DNA of 46,751 nt from Chromatiales bacterium (GCA_029864735.1 JAOTSW010000003.1:1-46751); one strand, 5' to 3'. Counted from the first letter of the stretch, positions 17,755-27,284 are shown. The notes: a model not told the origin generated them from the sequence alone. Numbers and translations are program-made.

Positions 17755-19020
17755 TTGGACGATAGCCCTTCGACCTCACTGCTTTTCGGCATTCTTTTCC
17801 TGCTGCTGCTGCTTTCCGCTTTCTTTTCAAGCTCGGAAACTGCCTTGATGAGCCTGAACCGCTATCGGCTGAGACATAAGGCCAGGGCGGGACATCGCGG
17901 AGCAAAAATTGCCGACCAATTGCTACGCAGACCGGACAAGCTGATCGGGCTGATACTGCTGGGCAATAACCTGGTTAACATTCTCGCGGCATCGTTGACC
18001 ACAATAATAAGCATGCGCATCGCCGGTGACTCAGGCATTGCGGCAGGCGCCCTGATACTGACGGTTGTGCTGCTAATTTTTGCCGAGGTCACGCCCAAGA
18101 CCATCGCGGCCCTGCACCCCGAGAGCATCGCCTTTCCCTCATCATACGTTTACTACCCCCTCCTCAAAATACTCGGCCCCGTGGTCTGGCTGCTTAACAG
18201 CGTCACTCACATGTTGCTCTACATGCTGGGGCTTTCGGCAAGAAGTTCCTCAAGCGATGCCCTGAGCAGGGAAGAACTTCGAACAGTCGTGGCCGAGGCG
18301 GGCTCTTTGATTCCCAGGAAACACCAGCGCATGCTGCTGAGCATCCTGGACCTGGAAAACATCACCGTGGATGACGTGATGGTGCCTCGCTCCGACATCC
18401 AGGGTATCGACCTGAATGACGAGTGGGATGAGGTTCTGCGTCAAATTCAGACCAGCCAGCACACACGGCTCCCCCTTTATCGCGACAGCCTGGACAACAT
18501 CCTGGGCATCATTCACCTGCGAAAGGTTATCAGCGATCTGGCTCACCAGAGACTCACACCTGAGGCCCTGGAAAATGCCGCCCGGGACCCCTATTTTGTT
18601 CCAGAAGGCACGCCGCTGAACACGCAGTTGTTGAACTTCCAGCGCCAGAGCAGACGATTTGGCGTTGTGGTAGATGAGTATGGCGACATCCAGGGACTGG
18701 TCACCCTGGCAGATATTCTTGAAGAAATTGTCGGCGAATTCACTTCCGCACCGGGAGCCATTAATCCGGACGTACACGCGGAGCCAGACGGAAGTTTCGT
18801 GGTCGCCGGTTCCGCTAACCTCCGGGATCTTAATCGGTCAATGAGCTGGGACCTGCCCACCGATGGACCCAAGACCCTGAATGGCCTTGTGGTGGAGGCC
18901 CTGGGAGATATCCCGGAACCGGGAATTCAGCTCGGCATAAGGGAATTTGATTTAACCGTGCTCCAGACTGCGGAAAACGCGGTGAAAACCGTGCGCATCC
19001 AGTTGCGGAAGGCCTCCTAG
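17755..19020 (+). CDS. HlyC/CorC (CNNM) family membrane protein
   Basis: A 421-residue CNNM/CorB-type protein: N-terminal DUF21 membrane domain (FFSSSETALMSLNRYRLRH, LGNNLVNILAASL, LIFAEVTPKTIAALHPE), two CBS domains (VDDVMVPRSDIQGID, YRDSLDNILGIIHLRKV) and a C-terminal CorC/HlyC domain (DEYGDIQGLVTLADILEEIVGEF, SFVVAGSANLRDLN). It resembles E. coli YfjD; Mg2+ or Co2+ efflux is the usual proposal. Start is TTG at 17755, the only start that keeps the first membrane segment, with a weak upstream ribosome site. It lies 51 bases after the ccsA-like gene, the usual neighbour in this class. Confidence 0.92.
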   Translation: MDDSPSTSLLFGILFLLLLLSAFFSSSETALMSLNRYRLRHKARAGHRGAKIADQLLRRPDKLIGLILLGNNLVNILAASLTTIISMRIAGDSGIAAGALILTVVLLIFAEVTPKTIAALHPESIAFPSSYVYYPLLKILGPVVWLLNSVTHMLLYMLGLSARSSSSDALSREELRTVVAEAGSLIPRKHQRMLLSILDLENITVDDVMVPRSDIQGIDLNDEWDEVLRQIQTSQHTRLPLYRDSLDNILGIIHLRKVISDLAHQRLTPEALENAARDPYFVPEGTPLNTQLLNFQRQSRRFGVVVDEYGDIQGLVTLADILEEIVGEFTSAPGAINPDVHAEPDGSFVVAGSANLRDLNRSMSWDLPTDGPKTLNGLVVEALGDIPEPGIQLGIREFDLTVLQTAENAVKTVRIQLRKAS

Positions 19021-19156
19021 AGACGCCCGGCAGGCCATTACCCGGCGATCGTCCCGGTTGTGACGGTCGACCCGAAACCTGCTGTCGAGTTAGGCTGGTA
19101 CCGCAACTTGGCAGCTACGAACTAACGATTCAATCACCACCACAAGAAAAGCAGAT

Positions 19157-20554
19157 ATGGCCACCGGCGCAAAGAAACCCAAAACAGTATTTCGCTGTAG
19201 CGATTGCGATACAGATCACAACAAGTGGTCAGGCCAGTGCTCCGGATGTGGCGCGTGGAACACACTGGAACAACAAGTCAGTGTGGCGCCATCTCGCAAT
19301 ACTCCTGCCGGCATTGGGAACAGCAAGGTCACCACCCTGGACAAGGTCAGCACGAAGCGGATCGCCCGCTTATCGACCGGCCTGGTGGAATTCGACCGGG
19401 TTCTTGGCGGTGGACTGGTTCCCGGCAGCACCCTGGTCCTGGGCGGGTTCCCGGGTGCCGGTAAATCCACGCTTCTCCTGCAAAGCGCCTGCAAGATTGC
19501 CGAAACCAACCCGGTGCTCTATGTGTCGGGCGAAGAATCCCTGGAACAGATTGCAGATCGTGCGCACCGCTTGCAGTTGCAGACGGACAAACTCCAGGTA
19601 CTGGCCGAAACAGATATCTCGGCAATCACCGCAATCATGGAACGGGATCGGCCCGCGGTAGTGATCGTCGATTCCATCCAGGTCATGCACCATCCGGATA
19701 TTGACTCACTGGCCGGCAACACCACGCAAGTTCGCGAGTGCGCCAACTTGCTCAGCCGATTCGCCAAGCGCCTGAACAGCGCCGTCATCATGGTCGGCCA
19801 CATAACCAAGAGTGAAAACCTGGCCGGCCCGATGACCCTTAATCACCTGGTGGACGCAACGATGATGCTGTCGAGCACCGACGACGCTCGCTATCGCATC
19901 GTGCGCTCTGACAAGAACCGGTTCGGTTCGGTTGCGGAAATCGGCGTATTCGCAATGACCGGCGCCGGCATGAAAGAGGTTCGCAACCCTTCCGCCATTT
20001 TCCTTAGCAAGTCCAACAAGGAACTACCCGGCAGCATCATCACCGTGCTATGGGAAGGCAGTCGCCCCCTGCTGGTGGAATTGCAGGCCCTGGTTGACCA
20101 GAGCGCCCTGGGCAACCCTCGCCGCGTAACCGTGGGAATAGACAATACCCGGGTGGCCATGTTGCTGGCGGTACTGAATCGGCACGGCGGCATCGCCGTC
20201 CACGACCAGGACGTATATGTAAATGTGGTTGGTGGAATACGGGTCAGCGAGCCAAGCGCGGACCTGGCCATTTTACTCAGCGTACTCAGCAGCCTCCGCG
20301 ACCGGGCAATTCCCCCGGACATATTTGCCTTTGGCGAAATAGGACTTTCAGGCGAGGTACGGCCCTGCGCGAACGGGCAGGAACGCATACGCGAAGCAGC
20401 CAAGCACGGTTTCAAAACCGCCATTGTCCCTGCGGCCAACGCTCCAAAAGGCTCAATCCCGGGCTTGAAACTGATACCCGTACACAGCCTGCAAGAGGCT
20501 TTGGACTGGGCTCTGGAATCCTTGAGGCCAACCTCCTCAAGCCACCGGGAATAA
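19157..20554 (+). CDS. radA: DNA repair protein RadA
   Basis: RadA is a RecA/DnaB-like motor that promotes branch migration and processing of recombination intermediates. The 465-residue product has the N-terminal four-cysteine zinc finger (CSDCDTDHNKWSGQCSGCGAW), Walker A GGFPGAGKSTLLLQ near residue 97, the RadA signature KNRFGSVAEIGVF near residue 255, and a C-terminal Lon-like domain (VGGIRVSEPSADLAILLSVLSS, FGEIGLSGEVRP). All key motifs are intact. It stands between the CNNM gene and the kinase cassette, with 136 and 119 bases either side. Confidence 0.97.
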   Translation: MATGAKKPKTVFRCSDCDTDHNKWSGQCSGCGAWNTLEQQVSVAPSRNTPAGIGNSKVTTLDKVSTKRIARLSTGLVEFDRVLGGGLVPGSTLVLGGFPGAGKSTLLLQSACKIAETNPVLYVSGEESLEQIADRAHRLQLQTDKLQVLAETDISAITAIMERDRPAVVIVDSIQVMHHPDIDSLAGNTTQVRECANLLSRFAKRLNSAVIMVGHITKSENLAGPMTLNHLVDATMMLSSTDDARYRIVRSDKNRFGSVAEIGVFAMTGAGMKEVRNPSAIFLSKSNKELPGSIITVLWEGSRPLLVELQALVDQSALGNPRRVTVGIDNTRVAMLLAVLNRHGGIAVHDQDVYVNVVGGIRVSEPSADLAILLSVLSSLRDRAIPPDIFAFGEIGLSGEVRPCANGQERIREAAKHGFKTAIVPAANAPKGSIPGLKLIPVHSLQEALDWALESLRPTSSSHRE

Positions 20555-20673
20555 TTCCGGCCGCCACGGGAGCCGATTCTGCCCGCCCCCCGGCTCAAAA
20601 TAGTGTGAAAAAACCTAGAACTAACAACGCATTATGGAATAGACTTCAGAGCTAGTTAACTTTCGAGGGCACT

Positions 20674-23205
20674 ATGGGCCTGGGTACGTCTAACATCTGG
20701 AGCTCAAACTGGCTGATCGCGGCAGCTTACTGCGTTCTCTTTACCCTCCTGGCCGCATTTCCGTTCCATAATTCGCTACAAAACGCCGAGTCAGACCTGT
20801 TAACCCAGGCCATGAACTGGACCAGCAAGACACCCTCCGGCGAGCTGGCGATTATCTCAATCGATCAGAAAAGCCTGGACAACGTGGGCCCCTGGCCATG
20901 GCAGCGCAGTATACTGGCACAGGTGATTGCAAGGCTCGCAGACAGTGGAGCCAGGGCCATTGCCACAACGGTGAGGCTGGATACCCCGCAAAACGAACTT
21001 GGGCGATATCACCTGGAGCAAATACGCGAGCGCCTGCAATCCAGCGACGCAAACAGACAGAGCCTGAGTCAATCTCAGGATTACCTTGAGCTGGCGCTGA
21101 ACGAGCTGAATACCGATAGGGGTCTGGCTGAAACCATCGCCGCAGCCGGCAATGTATATCTTCCCATGGATTTCCCCAGTAGCGGCCACGCGGACAGCGT
21201 ATCGCCGGAAAGTCCGATCCAGTGGTCAGCCGGTAGCCGGCCTGCCCAGGCTCCCAGGGCGGGATTCGCGCTGCAGTCCCTGCCGGAGTTTGCCGCCGTC
21301 GCTGCCGGCAATGGTCATCTGTACATGCCCGGCGACAGCGATGATGTAATACGTCGATTCAATCTACTGGTTTACTCCCAGGGCAAGCTCTACCCCTCCC
21401 TGGCCGCTCTGCTGGCCAGTGGCGTCAACCAGGACAAGACAATCACCGCCAACCTGAACGATCAGGGAAAACTGCAACTTAACAACCTGGTAATTCCTGT
21501 TGATGAATCCCTTGCTGCCATCACCTACTGGTACCCCAAGCGAGGTGGCAAGCCCGCCTTCCCGGTAGACTCATTCTGGGACGTGTTCGCGGGCAATACC
21601 CCGGCGGATAAATTCCGCAACAAGGTGGTTCTGCTTGGGCCTACCGACAAGCGCATTGCCCGTCAACTTAGCACGCCCCTGGGGGAAGACACCCCAGAGA
21701 TTTTCGCCCTGGCCCACCAGGTTTCTACTCTCATTAACCAGCATTTCACCGCCAGGCCAGGCTGGGTTGTCCAGGCCGAGCGCATGACCTGGTTGCTGGT
21801 TGCGATTTACCTGGCCTTTATCCTGACCCGACTCAGGCCCCGAATTTCCGGGTTGATCACCCTGGGTAGCGTGGCAATCCTGCTGGTCGCCAGCATGGCT
21901 GTTTATGTCTCCAGGGAAGTATGGTTTCAGCCACTGGGCCCGATTTTGATGCTGCTGCTAGGTCATCTGCTGATGACCATCAAAGGGCTGAATTTGTTTA
22001 GCCGGATCCGCAAGGGACCTCCGGACGAGCAAGTGGAAAGCGACCGGATGCTGGGGCTCGCATTTCAGCAACAAGGCCAATTGGACCTGGCTTGGGATAA
22101 ATTCAGGATATTGCCCCTTGATGACGCCATGATGGCAATTCTCTACGAGTTGGCCCTGGCCTATGAAGCCAAACGCAAGCTCAGCCGCTCGCGCCAGGTC
22201 TATGACCATATGGCCAGTTACGATGCAGACTATCGTGACCTCCAACAGCGCATGCAAATGGCGCAAAATCTGGAAGACACCATCACCCTCGGGGTCCCGG
22301 GCGCTACCGGACGAGTGCCGGTCTGGCTAACCGGGGGCGGCCAGAACAAGCCGCGACTTGGCCGGTACATAGTGGAGGAAGAAATCGGCAAAGGCGCAAT
22401 GGGTGTTGTCTACCTGGCTGTAGACCCCAGCCTCAACCGCAAGGTGGCCCTGAAGGCCATCCCCCTGGCCGAAGAGTTCGACGAGGGAGTGCTGGAGGAC
22501 GTGAAAAAGCGATTTTTCCGCGAGGCGGAAGCCGCGGGGCGTTTAGACCATCCCAATATCGTAGGCGTTTACGATGCGGGAGAAGACAATGACCTGGCCT
22601 ACATCGCCATGGAATACATGGAAGGACGCAGGCTAAGCGAATTCACGGTTAACACTAACCGATTGGCAGACGAAACCATATTGGAACTGGGAGCGACGGT
22701 TGCCGACGCACTTCACTACGCCCATGCCCGGGGCGTAGTACACAGAGACATCAAACCCTCCAACTTGCTGTACAACGCGGAGACAAACCAACTCAAAATC
22801 GCCGATTTTGGCGTCGCCCGTTTTGACGAAAGCAACCGGACCCGAACCGGACTGGTCCTGGGCACTCCCTCCTATATGTCTCCCGAGCAAATTGAGGGAG
22901 AAAATGTGACGGGAGCCTCGGACTTGTTTTCCTTAGGTGTTACTCTATATCAGCTACTTACGGGGTATTTGCCGTTCCGCGCTGATTCACTGGCCAAATT
23001 GATGTACAAAATTGCCAATGAACCGCATATGGCAGTGCATATGATGCGGGACGACCTGCCGGACTGCATAGAACAACTAATTGGCAAGGCACTGGCGAAA
23101 AAGCCTTTGGACCGATTTAACTCTGGCGCCGAGATGGCTCACGTCATCCGGAATTGTTTGAACAGAATGAGAGAAGAAAGGGGCGCTAGTCCCAAACGCA
23201 CATGA
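20674..23205 (+). CDS. CHASE2-domain transmembrane serine/threonine protein kinase
   Basis: An 843-residue Hanks-type kinase with an extracytoplasmic sensor. Order: N-terminal TM (about 13-31), CHASE2 domain (about 35-360; ELAIISIDQKSLDNVGPWPWQRS), three TM spans (about 367-435), a helical TPR-like linker (about 455-540; RMLGLAFQQQGQLDLAWDKF), and a kinase domain (about 565-835). The kinase is complete: glycine loop IGKGAMGVVYLA, KVALKAI lysine, catalytic VVHRDIKPSN, DFG in IADFGVARF, and SYMSPEQI. The start ATG follows GAGGGCACT. The stop overlaps the PP2C start as ATGA. The sensor ligand is unknown; phosphorylation of the FHA partner is an inference from gene order. Confidence 0.93.
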   Translation: MGLGTSNIWSSNWLIAAAYCVLFTLLAAFPFHNSLQNAESDLLTQAMNWTSKTPSGELAIISIDQKSLDNVGPWPWQRSILAQVIARLADSGARAIATTVRLDTPQNELGRYHLEQIRERLQSSDANRQSLSQSQDYLELALNELNTDRGLAETIAAAGNVYLPMDFPSSGHADSVSPESPIQWSAGSRPAQAPRAGFALQSLPEFAAVAAGNGHLYMPGDSDDVIRRFNLLVYSQGKLYPSLAALLASGVNQDKTITANLNDQGKLQLNNLVIPVDESLAAITYWYPKRGGKPAFPVDSFWDVFAGNTPADKFRNKVVLLGPTDKRIARQLSTPLGEDTPEIFALAHQVSTLINQHFTARPGWVVQAERMTWLLVAIYLAFILTRLRPRISGLITLGSVAILLVASMAVYVSREVWFQPLGPILMLLLGHLLMTIKGLNLFSRIRKGPPDEQVESDRMLGLAFQQQGQLDLAWDKFRILPLDDAMMAILYELALAYEAKRKLSRSRQVYDHMASYDADYRDLQQRMQMAQNLEDTITLGVPGATGRVPVWLTGGGQNKPRLGRYIVEEEIGKGAMGVVYLAVDPSLNRKVALKAIPLAEEFDEGVLEDVKKRFFREAEAAGRLDHPNIVGVYDAGEDNDLAYIAMEYMEGRRLSEFTVNTNRLADETILELGATVADALHYAHARGVVHRDIKPSNLLYNAETNQLKIADFGVARFDESNRTRTGLVLGTPSYMSPEQIEGENVTGASDLFSLGVTLYQLLTGYLPFRADSLAKLMYKIANEPHMAVHMMRDDLPDCIEQLIGKALAKKPLDRFNSGAEMAHVIRNCLNRMREERGASPKRT

Positions 23206-24032
23206 GCCTTCGCAATAAAATCAAAGTTGTTGAACTTACGGACACAGGAAAGATCCGTGACCACAATGAAGATGCAATCGGTAGCGAGAGAGATATCGGG
23301 CTGCTGGTGTTAGCCGATGGGATGGGAGGCTACAACGCCGGCGAAGTCGCCTCCTCCATCGCGGTCAAAACCATTCTCAAGCAAGTTGAGGAGTCCCTGG
23401 AACGGCTTGGCGAGGACCGGGACGAAGTAGAGCCCCAGACCGGATTGTGGCGGCAGAGCGTGATTCTGCGGGACGCCGTGGCCAGGGCTAACAAACTGAT
23501 TCACAACCAGGCCCAGATCAGGCCTGAGTGCGAAGGCATGGGCACTACACTTGTCTCCTGCCTGTTTTATAACAACCACGTCTCAATCGCCCACGTAGGC
23601 GACTCGCGTATGTACCGGCTGCGAGACGGGCGGTTCGAGCAACTCACGCTGGACCACTCCTTGCTCCAGGAGCTGGTAGATAGAGGCTTCTATTCCCAGG
23701 AAGAGGCTCAACGCTCCACCAACCGCAATTACGTCACCAGGGCGCTCGGGGTGGAAAAGGCCGTGGATGTAGAGATTAACGAGTACGATGTGAAGCCTGG
23801 CGATTATTTTTTGCTGTGCTCAGACGGTTTGACTGATATGGTCGAAGATGAGGATATTCATTTAACGATCAGTACGTTTCATGATAATCTTGATATTGCT
23901 GGTCAACAATTAATCAAGCTGTCAAATGACCATGGTGGGAAAGACAATATTTCCATAATTATCGGTTACGCAGCCCAGTCTTTCGGGGTGCGTAAAGGAC
24001 TGCTTAAGAAGCTTGCGAGAAAGCTTAGATAA
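23202..24032 (+). CDS. PP2C-family serine/threonine protein phosphatase (Stp1-like)
   Basis: A 276-residue metal-dependent protein phosphatase expected to reverse the kinase. The PPM motifs are intact: RDHNEDAIG, LVLADGMGGYNAGEVAS, GMGTTLVSCLF, IAHVGDSRMYRLRDG, SLLQELVDRG, YFLLCSDGLTDMVEDED and GGKDNISIIIGYA, giving the aspartates that bind the two metals. The start overlaps the kinase stop by four bases, so expression is translationally coupled. It is cytoplasmic, with no membrane segment seen; the C-terminus (GVRKGLLKKLARKLR) is strongly basic. Confidence 0.95.
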   Translation: MSLRNKIKVVELTDTGKIRDHNEDAIGSERDIGLLVLADGMGGYNAGEVASSIAVKTILKQVEESLERLGEDRDEVEPQTGLWRQSVILRDAVARANKLIHNQAQIRPECEGMGTTLVSCLFYNNHVSIAHVGDSRMYRLRDGRFEQLTLDHSLLQELVDRGFYSQEEAQRSTNRNYVTRALGVEKAVDVEINEYDVKPGDYFLLCSDGLTDMVEDEDIHLTISTFHDNLDIAGQQLIKLSNDHGGKDNISIIIGYAAQSFGVRKGLLKKLARKLR

Positions 24033-24050
24033 ACCCAGTGAGGGCTTGGC

Positions 24051-24764
24051 ATGGCGCGTTTAATTCTCAGCCTGGACGGTCAATTAATGGCTGAATACAA
24101 CATGACCAAGGAGCGGTACACTATCGGCCGCCTTCCTGATAACGACGTGCGTATCGATAACGCAGCAGTCAGCGGTCATCATTCACTTATCATAAACATC
24201 CTCAATGACTCCTTTCTGGAAGATTTGAACAGCACCAATGGCACTTACGTCAATGGCAAGCTCATCAAGAAACATGCGCTTCAGAACAGCGATGTGATTA
24301 CCATCGGGCACCATCAGCTGAGATTCGTTGATAGTGATGAAGGCGCAGACGATGACGACGAGTTTGAAAAGACCATGGTCATCAATCCCAGCAGCCAAAG
24401 CCAGGACAAGATCGACCGTGTGCGCGCGCAGGTTGAAGAAGCTGCGGCCCAGCCCAGTGTTGCCGCCCTCTCTACCCGCGGAGCAGGCATGGTGGCCACG
24501 GCCAAGCTACAGGTACTAAGCGGTACCTTTGCCGGTCGTGAGCTGGAGCTGAAAAAGGCCCTGACCACTCTTGGCCGTCCCGGACTGCAGGTTGCAGCCA
24601 TTACCCGGCGTGCCGAGGGATATTTCGTGGTGCACGTGGACGGTGGCAAAGATAATCGTCACCCGATACTCAACGGCGAATCCACTGGCGCCAAGGCGCG
24701 TAGGCTTGAAGATAGCGACGTGATCGAGATCGCCGGTGTGAAGATGGGCTTCTTCCTTACTTGA
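24051..24764 (+). CDS. Tandem FHA-domain protein, probable partner of the kinase/phosphatase pair
   Basis: A 237-residue protein with two FHA-like domains. The first (about 24-93) has the phosphothreonine-binding set: GRLPDNDVRID, SGHH, and NSTNGTYVNG. A linker is acidic (DEGADDDDEFEKT) and carries TMV, which resembles the phospho-acceptor of kinase-targeted FHA proteins such as GarA and OdhI. The second domain (about 155-235; AGRELELKKALTTLGRPGLQ, HPILNG) has the fold-like pattern but lacks the SxxH contact, so it may be non-binding. It lies 18 bases after the PP2C gene and overlaps the convergent alr by eight bases. The partner role is inferred from gene order. Confidence 0.88.
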   Translation: MARLILSLDGQLMAEYNMTKERYTIGRLPDNDVRIDNAAVSGHHSLIINILNDSFLEDLNSTNGTYVNGKLIKKHALQNSDVITIGHHQLRFVDSDEGADDDDEFEKTMVINPSSQSQDKIDRVRAQVEEAAAQPSVAALSTRGAGMVATAKLQVLSGTFAGRELELKKALTTLGRPGLQVAAITRRAEGYFVVHVDGGKDNRHPILNGESTGAKARRLEDSDVIEIAGVKMGFFLT

Positions 24765-25836
24765 GGTATTGCACGGCCACCCTCTGGGTGACCCCGCACA
24801 ACATCTCGTAGGGAATAGTCCCGGCCAGCTGAGCCAATTCCTCAACCGGGAGGCCGTCACCCCACAGTGTAAGGCTGTCCCCCACCCGGGCTTCCGGGTG
24901 GTCAGTCAGGTCTACCGTGATCATGTCCATCGAGACCCGCCCAACCAGTGGGATACGACTGTCCCCCAGAAGCACCGGCGTGCCATTACCCAGGTGCCTG
25001 GGGTAACCATCCCCATAACCAATCGCCGCCACCCCTATTCGACAATCCCTCGTAGCAGTCCAGGCCGATCCATAACCGACGGACTCACCGGCGGCGACCT
25101 TGCGAATGGCAATGAGCTCAGTTCCCAGGCGCATAACCGGCTTAAGTCCCAATTCCTCTCCGGTCTTGCCTACGATAGGCGACACACCAAACAAGGCGAG
25201 ACCCGGCCTCACCCACTGGGCGCGACTCTCGGGCCAGGCCAGTAAACCGGCAGAATTGGCGATGCTGCGCTCTGCCTCGACTCCCCGGGTGGTCTCTTCG
25301 AAAAGCGCCAACTGCTGACTGGTGGCATCGCTTGAGAGCATATCCGCGTTGGCCAGGTGGGTCATCAACACGAGCTGTTCTCGCACAGCGTGCAGATTTC
25401 GCAGTCGCGCCAGGACCCTGGAAAACTCCTCCGGTCTGAACCCCAGGCGGTTCATACCCGTATCGACCTTTAACCAGACGGTGAAACGGCTGTTGCGGCC
25501 GAAGGACTCCAACAACTCCAGCTGTTCATGGGAATGAACAACAAGGTCACAGGCATTTGCTGCCGCCAGCTCAAGTTGACTTTGATTAAACACACCCTCG
25601 AGCAGCACAAGCCTCTGGCCGACGCCGGCCGCGCGCAGCGCAACCGCCTCCTCAATTCGGGCTACCGCCAGGGCATCCGCATCGCAAAGCGCCTTGGCCA
25701 CCGGAACCAGGCCGTGGCCGTAGGCATTGGCCTTGATGACCGCCAGGACCTTGGCCCCCTCGCTAAGCTCTCTTATACGTCTGAGATTGTGATTGAGGGC
25801 AAGGGTATCTACTGTGGCCCGACACAGTGCTGTCAC
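24757..25836 (-). CDS. alr: Alanine racemase
   Basis: A PLP enzyme that makes D-alanine for peptidoglycan. The catalytic lysine is in AVIKANAYGHG near residue 34, and the second catalytic base is the tyrosine of GYGSAWTA near residue 255. The 359-residue length and the C-terminal GRVSMDMITVDLT and LWGDG segments are normal. It starts within the dnaB stop (ATGA overlap), as in Pseudomonas, and ends inside the convergent FHA gene. It is the last gene of the rpsF-dnaB-alr run. Confidence 0.96.
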   Translation of the reverse strand: MTALCRATVDTLALNHNLRRIRELSEGAKVLAVIKANAYGHGLVPVAKALCDADALAVARIEEAVALRAAGVGQRLVLLEGVFNQSQLELAAANACDLVVHSHEQLELLESFGRNSRFTVWLKVDTGMNRLGFRPEEFSRVLARLRNLHAVREQLVLMTHLANADMLSSDATSQQLALFEETTRGVEAERSIANSAGLLAWPESRAQWVRPGLALFGVSPIVGKTGEELGLKPVMRLGTELIAIRKVAAGESVGYGSAWTATRDCRIGVAAIGYGDGYPRHLGNGTPVLLGDSRIPLVGRVSMDMITVDLTDHPEARVGDSLTLWGDGLPVEELAQLAGTIPYEMLCGVTQRVAVQYLK

Positions 25837-27236
25837 TGAAAGGCCTCATCCACGTAGCTTTCAGCCATCAGATTTTCGAACTTGGTGTACTGACCAAGGA
25901 AGGTCAGGTGCACTTCACCCACCGGACCATTACGCTGCTTGGCAATGATGATGTCGGCGATGCCCTTGCGGGTGGTTTCCTTATCGTAGACTTCTTCTCG
26001 ATAAATGAAGCAAATCACATCGGCATCCTGCTCGATAGCACCGGACTCACGCAGATCGGACATCACGGGCCGCCTGTCGGTGCGCTGCTCCACGCTTCGA
26101 TTGAGCTGGGACAGTGCAATGACCGGGCAATCCAGTTCCTTGGCCAGGGCTTTCAGCGATCGGGAAATCTCGGAAATTTCCGTGGCCCGGTTCTCCTTGT
26201 TACCCTGGACCTGCATCAATTGGAGGTAATCCAGCACGATCAGGCCCAGGCCGCCGTTCTCACGGGCCAGGCGGCGAGCGCGGGCGCGCACCTCGGTAGG
26301 ACTCAATGACGGCGTGTCGTCAATGTAGATCTTTGCCTCAGACATGATCGCGACGGCGGAATTAATACGGTTCCAGTCCTCGTCGTTGAAATTCCCCCGG
26401 CGCAAATTCGACTGGTCAACCCGGCCTATGGAACCAATCATTCGGAAGCTGATCTGCTCGGCCGACATTTCCATACTGAAAATTGCCACGGCCTGGCCCG
26501 ATCCAATTGCCGCGTTCTCGGCGATATTCATCGCCAGGGTGGTCTTACCCATGGACGGGCGACCGGCGATGATGACCAGGTCACCGCGCTGCAGCCCTGC
26601 GGTGATGTCATCCAGGCTGTTAAATCCGGTAGATAAACCCGTGACATCGCCTTCGGTATGGCTGAGGTAGTCAAGTCGGTCGATAGTGGCGGGAAGAATC
26701 TTTCTCAGGGCCTGGAATCCAGATCCCCGCCGCTTTCCCCGCTCGGCAATCTGGAATACCGAACGTTCTGCGTCATCCACCAGTTCCGAAGCATCCCGAC
26801 CGTCAGAGGTATAGGCGCTATCGGCGATTGCGACACCGACGTCGATCAGGTTACGCAGCAGCGCCCGCTCACGAACGATTTGGCCGTAAGCCTGGATATT
26901 CGCCGCGCTGGGAGTGTCTTTGGCCAATTGACCCAGGAAGGCCAGGCCACCCATTTCGTCTAGCTGGTCGTTACGGGCCAGGTATTCCGAGACGGTGACG
27001 GCATCAAGCGGCTGATTGCGCTCGGCCAGCTCACCGATGGCATTGAAAATCAGGCGGTGGTCGTGGCGGTAGAAATCTTCTGCGGTGACCACATCGGCGA
27101 TGCGATCCCAGGCCTTGTTATCCAGCATGAGGCCGCCGAGAACGGCTCTTTCCGCATCAACAGAGTGAGGCGGCACACGGAGTGTTTCCGTGCCGCTCAT
27201 CGCGTCAAAGCGATCATCACCCATTGGAGTTGCCAT
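25833..27236 (-). CDS. dnaB: Replicative DNA helicase DnaB
   Basis: The hexameric 5'-3' helicase of the replication fork. The N-terminal helical domain (HSVDAERAVLGGLMLDNKAWD) and the RecA-like C-terminal domain are present, with Walker A GRPSMGKTTLAMNIAE, Walker B LIVLDYLQLM and the conserved SQLNRSVE and SDLRESGAIEQDADV segments. Length is 467, normal for an intein-free DnaB. I keep the ATG at 27236, but a Met 13 codons in (MSGTETLRVPPHS) is a reasonable alternative. It overlaps alr by four bases. Confidence 0.97.
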   Translation of the reverse strand: MATPMGDDRFDAMSGTETLRVPPHSVDAERAVLGGLMLDNKAWDRIADVVTAEDFYRHDHRLIFNAIGELAERNQPLDAVTVSEYLARNDQLDEMGGLAFLGQLAKDTPSAANIQAYGQIVRERALLRNLIDVGVAIADSAYTSDGRDASELVDDAERSVFQIAERGKRRGSGFQALRKILPATIDRLDYLSHTEGDVTGLSTGFNSLDDITAGLQRGDLVIIAGRPSMGKTTLAMNIAENAAIGSGQAVAIFSMEMSAEQISFRMIGSIGRVDQSNLRRGNFNDEDWNRINSAVAIMSEAKIYIDDTPSLSPTEVRARARRLARENGGLGLIVLDYLQLMQVQGNKENRATEISEISRSLKALAKELDCPVIALSQLNRSVEQRTDRRPVMSDLRESGAIEQDADVICFIYREEVYDKETTRKGIADIIIAKQRNGPVGEVHLTFLGQYTKFENLMAESYVDEAFQ

Positions 27237-27284
27237 CGACCATTACCGCCAGGTTAATCAAGGGCAGATCAAGATAGCACACCG

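Noticed and set aside
20674-24764. Type VI secretion regulatory locus
   Set aside because: Kinase, phosphatase and FHA genes are present but no tss, hcp, vgrG or clpV gene lies within the window.
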